Source: Theocolax elegans (Eukaryota; Arthropoda; Insecta; Hymenoptera; Cerocephalidae). Taken from it: DNA of 64,000 nucleotides. The stretch spans positions 85,466,670-85,530,669 of the forward strand of contig CM047427.1 in NCBI GenBank assembly GCA_026168455.1, read 5' to 3'. This document shows positions 12,780-25,743 of the stretch, one piece after another. Position 1 is the stretch's first letter; each line of letters begins with the position of its first letter. The notes under the pieces are model-generated. The model had not been told where the DNA came from. It did no database searches and worked only from the letters and a program-made list of their open reading frames with translations. The position numbers and the translations under genes are program-made.

Positions 12780-12783
12780 AGAG
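12749..12783. repeat. (GA)n microsatellite
   Basis: GAGAGA run, with an interrupted counterpart in the duplicate at about 16240-16280. Confidence 0.85.
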
Positions 12784-13136
12784 AGAATCGATAACTGAGA
12801 ATGACCTGGATAAATTAAATTTTTTTGAGTAGTTAACGTAGTTATAATGTATTTTTAATTAATAAATTCATATAATTCTCAACGATCCAATAAAGCAAAT
12901 AATGAGCAAAGTTAAAAAAAAATGTTAGTCAAATAATTGTCATCCTGTTTATAAATAGCTGGTATAACAAAGAAAAGCAAAGATAGGTATTCAGTAAGTA
13001 AGTAAGTATATAGAGACTGTATGGCCAATCATGAACTCGTATCTCGGAGCATGTCCCATTAAACCAATAATCCACGTGAGAAAGTTTAGCTCTCGATATA
13101 ATCGCGTAGCCACGTGTGTATGTAAGATACATGTGT

Positions 13137-13167
<31 letters not shown>

Positions 13168-13174
13168 GGTGATG

Positions 13175-13378
13175 TCAGTGTGTACGCAGTGCGGTGGTGT
13201 CAAATCAGTAAAATACGCCCTACGGCCTGGCCCCAGCCCCCCAGCAACCCCGTAAAATCGTCTGCTACACAACTACGTGTCGAAGGACGGAGCATCTCGA
13301 TGCAGAATTGCTGCAGCAGATGCAAACTGTCGAGGAGAGTCGGCCGTCGAGCAGTGGCAGACAGAGGAGACTGCGGAG
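13175..13378 (+). promoter_or_regulatory. Candidate ABCD transcription start and 5' noncoding exon (copy A)
   Basis: Just after a (TA)n run, TCAGT at 13175 fits an arthropod initiator. A GC-rich stretch then runs to a good donor, GCGGAG/GTAAAG, at 13378/13379. A CACACAG acceptor at 13490 would join it to the exon carrying the ATG at 13751. The same arrangement recurs at 16671-16876. Downstream copy C begins exactly at this donor and lacks the exon. This is inferred from sequence only, with no transcript evidence. Confidence 0.4.
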
Positions 13379-13539
13379 GTAAAGTGTTAAGTACGCAAGT
13401 ATAGACTGGAGAGGAAGAGAGGAGAGCTTAGGCCACGCGCAGTAAATTTCCTCGCGCCACAAGGCAAGGCACAAGCCACAACACACACAGTTCAGAGTTA
13501 CAGACTACACGAGTGCGAGAGACACGGCAAGCCCGAGGC

Positions 13540-13571
13540 CCCGAGGCCCGAGCCCGAGCCCGAGCCCGAGC
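13540..13571. repeat. CCCGAG hexamer run in the ABCD 5' UTR
   Basis: Several tandem CCCGAG units, repeated in each ABCD copy (near 17040 and 21475). The Gly-Leu and Pro-Glu rich open frames seen around it are by-products of this repeat. Confidence 0.7.
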
Positions 13572-13750
13572 CGAACGGGCGAATGCGAAGAAACAGCATT
13601 GACCGCGGTCTGCGAGCGAGATAGAAAGAGGCAAAGAGGTCCGCAGCCGCAGCATACGATTGAGCGCGGCGCAGAATAACCAGTCGGCGATCGCCCGTCA
13701 ACGCGGATGCCCAACTCTCGAGGTTATGCGGGGCAGCGTCCTCGTCGACC

Positions 13751-14268
13751 ATGACTTCCGTATTTTCCAAATTGATCGACAAGACATCGACGAGGTACGG
13801 CATACGCCAGGAACAGTTGACTCGTGGTGTTGTTGGTGCAGTCACTGCGCTTTACCTACTCAAGGTTGGATATCCATACTTAGCAGCTAGTGCCAAGATC
13901 TGCGTTAAGCGTTATGAAAAATGCGGTCAAACCCACCACTACGAAGACGACGAAGAAAGTCGCGAAAAAGGTGGTGGGCCTTGACCGTGCCTTTATCAGG
14001 CAACTACTCCAATTACTTAGGATTATGATACCTGGATGGAGGACTAGAGAAGCTGGTTTACTTACTTGTGCTACATTCACACTCCTCGCCAGGACATTTC
14101 TATCCGTCTATGTGGCTACCCTCGAGGGACAAATTGTCAAGAGGATAGTCCTCAAGATCTTAGAGGTTTCGTCTTAATGATGGCTAGGTGGTTCGCCGTT
14201 GCTTTCCCAGCTACTTTTGTTAATTCTGCTATTAGATACTTGGAAGGCAGATTGGCTTTAAGTTTCAG
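13751..14268 (+). pseudogene. ABCD coding exon 1, partial copy A
   Basis: Same exon as 21679-22196, with ATG and the opening [20 protein letters not shown] intact. One A is added in the run at about 13916-13921 and one A is missing at about 14154, so the middle is out of frame and the two changes compensate in length (518 nt). The exon ends at the same TTTCAG/GTTTGTTC donor. Only this exon and about 660 bp of the following intron are present before the duplication join at about 14930. It cannot encode a transporter by itself. It is either a true partial duplicate or an unpolished assembly copy. Confidence 0.8.
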
Positions 14269-14930
14269 GTTTGTTCTATTGCCTTCCCTACTAATTCTTT
14301 ATTATCCACACAAAGTGATTATTGTGCCACATTATTTACCAAACATTACAACATCAAATTAAATAAATTTTCAGTGCTTCTTTTACTTCGAGTGCTCTTA
14401 AAAATTTCTGTTACCATAGTTTACTCCTATAAAACATTATAAAGTGAACTAAAACATCAAGAAAGTTACTTTAATCTTAATAACTTCAAATTTAATGCAA
14501 TATTCAATAAATTTGTTAATTAAGCTTAATTTTTTAAATTTACATTAAGTCAGCCTAAATAATATAAGTAGATATCACAATTTTAAATACATTTTATCTT
14601 CTAATTTTATACTGTCACTTAGAAACTAATTTATTTCGGTTAAAACACTTAACTTTTTTATTTATAGCAATGAGACATTAATGTTTTTATTGTCATTGAA
14701 CACATTTAAATATAATAATTTTTTGAGTAATCTAACTTTAAATTTATTACAATAATTGTTCATGCATCAATGCCTGATGATATCACAAAAAATGATAAGT
14801 GAAACATTGGTAATGATTGGAATTATATTATTTTTACAAGTGATTATCAGTAAAAAATAAATTACCTTATCAGTAATGCTTAAAATCACAAAACATTAAT
14901 TTAATATTTATAAAAAAAAATAAAACTAAT

Positions 14931-17900
14931 CATTTGTCACTTACGATGGTATGTGTACGGTACGTATATATGTCTATATACCACGATAAGCTTACTACGA
15001 TTTCATGTACGCAGTCATGTGAAATTGACTACTTCCGCACTTACACTTACGTGCCATTACAGTGCGGTATACGCCTGTATTTGCAGATTTGATGTCTTTT
15101 TTTTTTTTTGACGAAGCGTCGTTGAAAATTCTTGAGATTATCAAGGAAGATTTTTTATAGAAATGTTTGCCGAAGAACGGGTTCCTTTATTTTTGTTTTT
15201 CAAAACGAGAATTTCGAGTTTTCAGGCTGGAACTTTTGTTGGTCGATGAAAATTGGGCGCGCGCGCGCGCGAGCACGCGGGTTTACCGTACGTTACATTA
15301 TATGCTCTTTTATTTGGAGAAAGTGCTAAATTTCTGTATATATCGATACCACTTTGGTGTATACGAAGACATGTTTAATGAGTTTTATATACGCGAGAGA
15401 AAAAATTGTGTTTATCTTTGCGTAGAAATTATTATTTTTTGTTTTATTAATATATATACACTAAAGATGTTAAATAAGCGAAGCTTTTCGTTATATACCA
15501 TTAATTTGAATAATAATCAATACTTGTTATTCCTACAGCGCGATTTCATGAAACGATGGTGTAGATTAATTAAGAATTCTTTGCATTTAAATAATTAATT
15601 GTGTAAATAACTATAAATTCTTAAATATATTTATACTTTTCTCAACGAGGCAACTATAGAATATAACTATATATTAATCATTTGCATCTCTGTGTACGTG
15701 TAGATCGTAAAGCGAAATTGCGAAAATCAAAAAAGTTAAAGCCGAAAACTACCTATATAAAACGTGAAAAAACAACAAAGTAGTAGTATTATATACACCA
15801 AGGGAAAGAAAACGTGCAGGGGAAATTCGAGCGCACGGATGAGTACGCTCGTAAACTTTTTCTTTCTCGTACGAAAATCGCGCGGAGCGCTTTCCCTCCC
15901 TCTGAGAGGCTGGTGCTGCTTTTTTCCGCAGGATGAGACAACCCGCCGCGCGGCTGTATACACGAGAGATGGTAGTTTTGTATAGCTGCGTCACCGAGAT
16001 ATCCTTTCACAAACGCGCTCTGACCCTCCTTTTCTGATTTATCTTAATATACCCACATACCATTTTGGGAGTTACTTTTTTCTTAATGACAATTAGGTCG
16101 ACCTTTTTTTTTTTGGTTATTTCACAGCTGTAACACTGTACTTCGTGATCGAGTGGCATTAGTTTTCGCTTTGTTGTCGATTTTCACGAGGAAAGGCTGA
16201 TAAAAAGATCGTTAAAATGTTGATAAATTGAAACGGAAGAGGAGAGAAGAGAGAGAGAGAGAGAGAGCGAAGAGAGGAGAGAAGAGAGATCGATAACTGA
16301 GAATGACCTGGATAAATTAAATTTTTTGAGTAGTTAACGTAGTTATAATGTATTTTTAATTAATAAATTCATATAATTCTCAACGATCCAATAAAGCAAA
16401 TAATGAGCAAAGTTAAAAAAAAATGTTAGTCAAATAATTGTCATCCTGTTTATAAATAGCTGGTATAACAAAGAAAAGCAAAGATAGGTATTCAGTAAGT
16501 AAGTAAGTATATAGAGACTGTATGGCCAATCATGAACTCGTATCTCGGAGCATGTCCCATTAACCAATAATCCACGTGAGAAAGTTAGCTCTCGATATAA
16601 TCGCGTAGCCACGTGTGTATGTAAGATACATGTGTATACATATATATATATATAATATATATAGGTGATGTCAGTGTGTACGCAGTGCGGTGGTGTCAAA
16701 TCAGTAAAATACGCCCTACGGCCTGGCCCCAGCCCCCCAGCAACCCCGTAAAATCGTCTGCTACACAACTACGTGTCGAAGGACGGAGCATCTCGATGCA
16801 GAATTGCTGCAGCAGATGCAAAACTGTCGAGGAGAGTCGGCCGTCGAGCAGTGGCAGACAGAGGAGACTGCGGAGGGTAAAGTGTTAAGTACGCAAGTAT
16901 AGACTGGAGAGGAAGAGAGGAGAGCTTAGGCCACGCGCAGTAATTTCCTCGCGCCACAAGGCAAGGCACAAGCCACAACACACACAGTTCAGAGTTACAG
17001 ACTACAACGAGTGCGAGAGACACGGCAAGCCGAGGCCCCGAGGCCCGAGCCCGAGCCCGAGCCCGAGCCGAACGGGCGAATGCGAAGAAACAGCATTGAC
17101 CCGCGGTCTGCGAGCGAGATAGAAAGAGGCAAAGAGGTCCGCAGCCGCAGCATACGATTGAGCGCGGCGCAGAATAACCAGTCGGCGATCGCCCGTCAAC
17201 GCGGATGCCCAACTCTCGAGGTTATGCGGGGCAGCGTCCTCGTCGACCATGACTTCCGTATTTTCCAAATTGATCGACAAGACATCGACGAGGTACGGCA
17301 TACGCCAGGAACAGTTGACTCGTGGTGTTGTTGGTGCAGTCACTGCGCTTTACCTACTCAAGGTTGGATATCCATACTTAGCAGCTAGTGCCAAGATCTG
17401 CGTTAAGCGTTATGAAAATGCGGTCAAACCCACCACTACGAAGACGACGAAGAAAGTCGCGAAAAAGGTGGTGGGCCTTGACCGTGCCTTTATCAGGCAA
17501 CTACTCCAATTACTTAGGATTATGATACCTGGATGGAGGACTAGAGAAGCTGGTTTACTTACTTGTGCTACATTCACACTCCTCGCCAGGACATTTCTAT
17601 CCGTCTATGTGGGCTACCCTCGAGGGACAAATTGTCAAGAGGATAGTCCTCAAAGATCTTAGAGGTTTCGTCTTAATGATGGCTAGGTGGTTCGCCGTTG
17701 CTTTCCCAGCTACTTTTGTTAATTCTGCTATTAGATACTTGGAAGGCAGATTGGCTTTAAGTTTCAGGTTTGTTCTATTGCCTTCCCTACTAATTCTTTA
17801 TTATCCACACAAAGTGATTATTGTGCCACATTATTTACCAAACATTACAACATCAAATTAAATAAATTTCAGTGCTTCTTTTACTTCGAGTGCTCTTAAA

Positions 17901-18431
17901 AATTTTCTGTTACCATAGTTTACTCCTATAAAACATTATAAAGTGAACTAAAACATCAAGAAAGTTACTTTTAATCTTAATAACTTCAAATTTAATGCAA
18001 AATATTCAATAAATTTGTTAATTAAGCTTAATTTTTTAAATTTACATTAAGTCAGCCTAAAATAATATAAGTAGATATCACAATTTTAAATACATTTTAA
18101 TTTCTAATTTTATACTGTCACTTAGAAACTAATTTATTTCGGTAAAACACTTAACTTTTTATTTATAGCAATGAGACATTAATGTTTTTATTGTCATTGA
18201 CACATTTAAAATATAATAATTTTTTGAGTAATCAACTTTAATTTATTACAATAATTGTTCATGCATCAATGCCTTGATGATATCACAAAAATGAATAAGT
18301 GAAAACATTGGTAATGTATTGGAATTATATTATTTTTACAAGTGATTATCAGTAAAAAATAAATTACCTTATCAGTAATGCTTAAAATCACAAACATTAA
18401 TTTAATATTTATAAAAAAATAAAACTAATCA
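14931..18431. repeat. Tandem duplication I, copy 2
   Basis: Nearly identical to 11434-14930, with many one-base indels between the copies (for example the GCGC run near 15257, the GA run near 16240 and homopolymers throughout). Substitutions are much rarer than indels, a pattern typical of unpolished long reads. Confidence 0.9.
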
Positions 18432-21302
18432 TAATATTTAAAAAAATTTAAGTACAATTTAATATATAAAAATATTACTCTAACAAGCTTTGAATATTGG
18501 CATACTATTAAGTTAATTAATTGAGGTTAAAATTTTATTTGTTGATCAAGATAATTACCATTTTTATTCACTTATTCATTATTGAAATCAAGAAATTTCT
18601 TTACCAAATTAAACAATGCAATACTTAAAATACTCAGTAATAATTTAATTGGATTAATGAATTTCATATTTCTTGTTTAGGGAGCGTTTAGTTGAATATG
18701 CCTACAAAATGTATCTTAGTCAGCAGACCTATTACAGAGTATCCGCATTGGATACTCGTCTTGGTGGAGCTGAACAAAGACTGACAGATGATTTATCGGA
18801 GCTTGCTAGTTCTGTAGCGCATTTGTATTCCAGCTTAACCAAACCTTTGTTAGATTGTGCTTTGGTTGGCATTGCTCTTATCTCATTTTCTTCGAGAATG
18901 GGAGCTAGAACTGTTCCTGGTAATTTGATGCACTTTAAACCTATTATTGATAATTTCAAGTATTTTTTTTATCTTCACAATTGTTGATTTCAAAATATTA
19001 GTCAGATCATTTTCTTATCAAACTTCTGACAGATAAACTATGTATGAGTATCTTAATCTTATGTCATTATCAATTTTGAATTCTTGTTTTTCATGAATTT
19101 TGTTGATTTTCTGTTTGAATAGATGATAAGTTACATAAATTAGTACAAAAAAATTTTATTTGTAAAGTAAATATATTAATTGATACTAATACTTAATTAA
19201 TTGATACTCTTGTATTTTATAAGTAAGATAAATCATATAATTGTATTAAAATAATAAAAAATAAGAATTTAGACAAGAAAATATGGTTAATAAGTAATGT
19301 TTATTTAAATATCTTTGTATACTAATTAAACTTTTATTTTAGGTCCATTACTGTCGGTAGTTGTTATTGCACTCACAGGGCAAGTACTGCGTTTGGCATC
19401 ACCACGATTTGGACAATTGGTTGCTGAAGAGGCTGCTCGAAAAGGAAGATTGAGGGAAGCACATGCACGAATAAGTGCACATGCAGAAGAAATTGCTTTC
19501 TATGGAGGTCACAAAGCAGAACACAGATACCTCACAACTGCGTATAAATCATTAACAATGCATCTGAGGAGGGTTTTGGCTCTAAAATTAGGATATGTTA
19601 TGTTAGAACAATTCTTAATGAAGTATGTCTGGTCTGGTACTGGACTTTTAGTTATTGCTATGCCTCTACTTTACACATCGAATGCTGTAATGCACTCTTC
19701 TCATGATGTAGATGGCGATGGTATTTGTTAAACATTAATGTTTATTTATCTCTGAATCGTTTATTGGAATAATAACACAGATTGTATAAACTTTAAGGTG
19801 GTGTAAGTGAACGTACACGATATCTGACAACATCGAAAATCTCTTAAGCTCTGGTGCAGATGCAGTAGAAAGGCTAATGTCGTCTTACAAGGTATAGTTA
19901 ATTTATTAAAGTATTCCTTCTTTAAAATTCAATCATGCAGTAATTCTGAATGAATATTTATTTGATCGCTTTCTTTGCACTTTGTCATTTTGAATATTCA
20001 TTACTATAAAACAACTTACACTTAAAATATATTTTATAAATACACATATATTTGTATTAATATTTATAAAAAATCATTTTAGGAACTGGTTGCACTGGCT
20101 GGTTATGCTGCTAGAGTAAGTGAAATGTTGGATGTATTTAAAGACGCTGCCCTTTGTAAATATCGAAGGAACGTCGTAACAACTTGCCAAACTCGAATGC
20201 TAATGGAATAAATTCTCAGGGTCATAAAATTATCGAATTTCAAGATGGAGTACCCAATAATCAAAGGTTCGTATCTCCTCGTTGTTTTTTTTTAACGAAA
20301 CCAAGTTGCGATACAAAAGAAGCAATTAATTCAATATGTTTTTACCAGTAAGCTTTTTGTCATTAGAGAATGAAGCTTGTCACTTACTTTGTAATTTTTG
20401 TACACAAGAATGAAAGTTAAAAAAAAGGTCTTATAATAAATCATTTTTAATATTACTTTTAAATATCTATCTTTTGTTAATGAATTTCATGCGAATAAAA
20501 CAGATTTATTTGTAATAACGCAACATTCTTTATATCAAATATTATAATAATACATTTATTAGTAACTACATTTAATTTAATGTTAGTTAAAGAAAAATAG
20601 TTATACATAATAAAAATGAGTACTATGATTGGTAGAAACATTTCATAAAAACTGTCAATGTGATTTATCAAAAATTAAATTTATTCAACTAAAGTATTAA
20701 TTTAAATTTTGACTAAATATTAATAAAGTATTAATATTATTGTTTTTGCAGGAATCGTAAAAGAAAGTGAAGATGGTAGTATAAGCATGGTTGATGTGCC
20801 AATAGTTACGCCAAATTGTGAAGTAATAGTTACTAGTTTAACAATTAATGTAAGTTTTCAATATTTAATATTAAATATTCTAAAGTAAAACTGTTTGAAA
20901 AAAGTATTTAATTAATTAGGATAGTAACAATTGCACGTTAAGTTTTTATAAAAATACTGAATAAAAAAACAATCAACTCAAGATATTAATTTAATTTTAT
21001 AATAAAATCAATCTTACGCAGTTCTAAAATTTTATAACGTTAATTAAAATTATACTATTTTTTTAAGAGGTAATTGTAAAGTATTTCGTCATTTAATATA
21101 TTGTAGATTCGACCTGGTGATCATTTTAATAATAACCGGACCAAACGGCTGTGGAAAGAGTTCGCTCTTCCGCATAATTTCCGGACTGTGGCCTCTGTAT
21201 GGAGGGGTACTGACAAGACCGGCGAGTCATACTCATCAAAAACGGTCGACCAGCTTTGTTTTACATCCCTCAAAAACCCTACATGACTGTTGGATGCCTC
21301 CG
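16871..21302. repeat. Tandem duplication II, copy 1 (about 4.4 kb)
   Basis: Runs from the 5' UTR donor region into ABCD exon 7 and is repeated at 21303-25743. The join at about 21301-21303 fuses GATGCCTC from exon 7 to CGGAGGTAAAGTG from the 5' noncoding exon end, sharing CGG. It overlaps duplication I, copy 2. Confidence 0.9.
17249..21302 (+). pseudogene. ABCD partial copy B, exons 1-7, truncated and frameshifted
   Basis: Exons correspond one to one with the intact copy: 17249-17767, 18681-18919, 19343-19720, 19798-19891, 20083-20266, 20752-20849, and exon 7 from 21107 cut at about 21302. Exon 1 has an extra G near 17612 (GTGGGCTACC). Exon 4 lacks one A near 19835. Exon 5 has a missing C and an added C that cancel. 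Exon 7 has an extra T near 21125. The ATP-binding domain ends shortly after Walker A, where the sequence jumps back to 5' UTR sequence. The translated tail across the jump ([10 protein letters not shown]) is artificial. As written it is not functional. Confidence 0.85.
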
Positions 21303-24300
21303 GAGGTAAAGTGTTAAGTACGCAAGTATAGACTGGAGAGGAAGAGAGGAGAGCTTAGGCCACGCGCAGTAAATTTCCTCGCGCCACAAGGCAAGGCACA
21401 AGCCACAACACACACAGTTCAGAGTTACAGACTACAACGAGTGCGAGAGACACGGCAAGCCCGAGGCCCCGAGGCCCGAGCCCGAGCCCGAGCCCGAGCC
21501 GAACGGGCGAATGCGAAGAAACAGCATTGACCGCGGTCTGCGAGCGAGATAGAAAGAGGCAAAGAGGTCCGCAGCCGCAGCATACGATTGAGCGCGGCGC
21601 AGAATAACCAGTCGGCGATCGCCCGTCAACGCGGATGCCCAACTCTCGAGGTTATGCGGGGCAGCGTCCTCGTCGACCATGACTTCCGTATTTTCCAAAT
21701 TGATCGACAAGACATCGACGAGGTACGGCATACGCCAGGAACAGTTGACTCGTGGTGTTGTTGGTGCAGTCACTGCGCTTTACCTACTCAAGGTTGGATA
21801 TCCATACTTAGCAGCTAGTGCCAAGATCTGCGTTAAGCGTTATGAAAATGCGGTCAAACCCACCACTACGAAGACGACGAAGAAAGTCGCGAAAAAGGTG
21901 GTGGGCCTTGACCGTGCCTTTATCAGGCAACTACTCCAATTACTTAGGATTATGATACCTGGATGGAGGACTAGAGAAGCTGGTTTACTTACTTGTGCTA
22001 CATTCACACTCCTCGCCAGGACATTTCTATCCGTCTATGTGGCTACCCTCGAGGGACAAATTGTCAAGAGGATAGTCCTCAAAGATCTTAGAGGTTTCGT
22101 CTTAATGATGGCTAGGTGGTTCGCCGTTGCTTTCCCAGCTACTTTTGTTAATTCTGCTATTAGATACTTGGAAGGCAGATTGGCTTTAAGTTTCAGGTTG
22201 TTCTATTGCCTTCCCTACTAATTCTTTATTATCCACACAAAGTGATTATTGTGCCACATATTTACCAAACATTACAACATCAAATTAAATAAATTTCAGT
22301 GCTTCTTTTACTTCGAGTGCTCTTAAAAATTTTCTGTTACCATAGTTTACTCCTATAAAACATTATAAAGTGAACTAAAACATCAAGAAAGTTACTTTTA
22401 ATCTTAATAACTTCAAATTTAATGCAAAATATTCAATAAATTTGTTAATTAAGCTTAATTTTTTAAATTTACATTAAGTCAGCCTAAAATAATATAAGTA
22501 GATATCACAATTTTAAATACATTTTAATTTCTAATTTTATACTGTCACTTAGAAACTAATTTATTTCGGTAAAACACTTAACTTTTTATTTATAGCAATG
22601 AGACATTAATGTTTTTATTGTCATTGACACATTTAAAATATAATAATTTTTTGAGTAATCAACTTTAATTTATTACAATAATTGTTCATGCATCAATGCC
22701 TTGATGATATCACAAAAATGAATAAGTGAAAACATTGGTAATGTATTGGAATTATATTATTTTTACAAGTGATTATCAGTAAAAAATAAATTACCTTATC
22801 AGTAATGCTTAAAATCACAAAACATTAATTTAATATTTATAAAAAAATAAAACTAAATCATAATATTTAAAAAATTTAAGTACAATTTAATATATAAAAA
22901 TATTTACTCTAACAAGCTTTGAATATTGGCATACTATTAAGTTAATTAATTGAGGTTAAAATTTTATTTGTTGATCAAGATAATTACCATTTTTATTCAC
23001 TTATTCATTATTGAAATCAAGAAATTTCTTTACCAAATTAAACAATGCAATACTTAAAATACTTCAGTAATAATTTAATTGGATTAATTGAATTTCATAT
23101 TTCTTTGTTTAGGGAGCGTTTAGTTGAATATGCCTACAAAATGTATCTTAGTCAGCAGACCTATTACAGAGTATCCGCATTGGATACTCGTCTTGGTGGA
23201 GCTGAACAAAGACTGACAGATGATTTATCGGAGCTTGCTAGTTCTGTAGCGCATTTGTATTCCAGCTTAACCAAACCTTTGTTAGATTGTGCTTTGGTTG
23301 GCATTGCTCTTATCTCATTTTCTTCGAGAATGGGAGCTAGAACTGTTCCTGGTAATTTGATGCACTTTAAACTTATTATTGATAATTTCAAGTATTTTTT
23401 TTATCTTCACAATTGTTGATTTCAAAATATTAGTCAGATCATTTTCTTATCAAACTTCTGACAGATAAACTATGTATGAGTATCTTAATCTTATGTCATT
23501 ATCAATTTTGAATTCTTGTTTTTCATGAATTTTGTTGATTTTCTGTTTGAATAGATGATAAGTTACATAAATTAGTACAAAAAAATTTTATTTTGTAAAG
23601 TAAATATATTAATTGATACTAATACTTAATTAATTGATACTCTTGTATTTTATAAGTAAAGATAAATCATATAAATTGTATTAAATAATAAAAAATAAGA
23701 ATTTAGACAAGAAAATATGTTAATAAGTAATGTTTATTTAAATATCTTTGTATACTAATTAAACTTTTATTTTTAGGTCCATTACTGTCGGTAGTTGTTA
23801 TTGCACTCACAGGGCAAGTACTGCGTTTGGCATCACCACGATTTGGACAATTGGTTGCTGAAGAGGCTGCTCGAAAAGGAAGATTGAGGGAAGCACATGC
23901 ACGAATAAGTGCACATGCAGAAGAAATTGCTTTCTATGGAGGTCACAAAGCAGAACACAGATACCTCACAACTGCGTATAAATCATTAACAATGCATCTG
24001 AGGAGGGTTTTGGCTCTAAAATTAGGATATGTTATGTTAGAACAATTCTTAATGAAGTATGTCTGGTCTGGTACTGGACTTTTAGTTATTGCTATGCCTC
24101 TACTTTACACATCGAATGCTGTAATGCACTCTTCTCATGATGTAGATGGCGATGGTATTTGTTAAACATTAATGTTTATTTATCTCTGAATCGTTTATTG
24201 GAATAATAACACAGATTGTATAAACTTTAAGGTGGTGTAAGTGAACGTACACGATATCTGACAACATCGAAAAATCTCTTAAGCTCTGGTGCAGATGCAG

Positions 24301-25743
24301 TAGAAAGGCTAATGTCGTCTTACAAGGTATAGTTAATTTATTAAAGTATTCCTTCTTTAAAATTCAATCATGCAGTAATTCTGAATGAATATTTATTTGA
24401 TCGCTTTCTTTGCACTTTGTCATTTTTGAATATTCATTTACTATAAAACAACTTACACTTAAAATATATTTTATAAATACACATATATTTGTATTAATAT
24501 TTATAAAAAATCATTTTATAGGAACTGGTTGCACTGGCTGGTTATGCTGCTAGAGTAAGTGAAATGTTGGATGTATTTAAAGACGCTGCCCTTTGTAAAT
24601 ATCGAAGGAACGTCGTAACAACTTGCCAAACTCGAATGCCTAATGGAATAAATTCTCAGGGTCATAAAATTATCGAATTTCAAGATGGAGTACCAATAAT
24701 CAAAGGTTCGTATCTCCTCGTTGTTTTTTTTAACGAAACCAAGTTGCGATAAAAAAGAAGCAATTAATTCAATATGTTTTTACCAGTAAGCTTTTTGTCA
24801 TTAGAGAATGAAGCTTGTCACTTACTTTGTAATTTTTTGTACACAAGAATTGAAAGTTAAAAAAAGGTCTTATAATAAATCATTTTTAATATTACTTTTA
24901 AATATCTATCTTTTGTTAATGAATTTCATGCGAATAAACAGATTTATTTTGTAATAACGCAACATTCTTTATATCAAATATTATAATAATACATTTATTA
25001 GTAAACTACATTTAATTTAATGTTAGTTAAAGAAAAAATAGTTATACATAATAAAAATGAGTACTATGATTGGTAGAAACATTTCATAAAAACTGTCAAT
25101 GTGATTTATCAAAAATTAAATTTATTCAACATAAAGTATTAATTTTAAATTTTGACTAAATATTAATAAAGTATTAATATTATTGTTTTTGCAGGAATCG
25201 TAAAAGAAAGTGAAGATGGTAGTATAAGCATGGTTGATGTGCCAATAGTTACGCCAAATTGTGAAGTAATAGTTACTAGTTTAACAATTAATGTAAGTTT
25301 TCAATATTTAATATTAAATATTCTAAAGTAAAACTGTTGAAAAAAGTATTTAATTAATTAGGATAGTAACAATTGCACGTTAAGTTTTTATAAAAATACT
25401 GAATAAAAAAACAATCAACTCAAGATATTTAATTTAATTTTATAATAAAATCAATCTTACGCAGTTCTAAAATTTTATAACGTTAATTAAAATTATACTA
25501 TTTTTTTAAGAGGTAATTGTAAAGTTATTTCGTCATTTAATATATTGTAGATTCGACCTGGTGATCATTTAATAATAACCGGACCAAACGGCTGTGGAAA
25601 GAGTTCGCTCTTCCGCATAATTTCCGGACTGTGGCCTCTGTATGGAGGGGTACTGACAAGACCCGGCGAGTCATACTCATCAAAAACCGGTCGACCAGCT
25701 TTGTTTTACATCCCTCAAAAACCCTACATGACTGTTGGATGCC
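21303..25743. repeat. Tandem duplication II, copy 2
   Basis: Carries the intact ABCD exons 1-6 and the start of exon 7, after which unique sequence continues. It lacks the upstream noncoding exon and CpG island, which are present only before copies A and B. Confidence 0.9.

Larger units (their letters stand above)
11434..14930. repeat. Tandem duplication I, copy 1 (about 3.5 kb)
   Basis: Repeated head to tail at 14931-18431. The join at about 14930 fuses AAAACTAATCAT (copy 1's right end; the same context continues past the duplication at 18421) to TCATTTGTCACTTACG (the left end at 11434). TCAT is shared at the join. The unit contains the CpG-rich upstream region, the ABCD 5' noncoding exons and coding exon 1. 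Confidence 0.9.

Noticed and set aside
13428..13845. Minus-strand open frames of 70-147 codons over ABCD exon 1 (repeated in each copy)
   Set aside because: They are antisense shadows of the transporter exon and the CCCGAG repeat. They differ between copies when one base is gained or lost.
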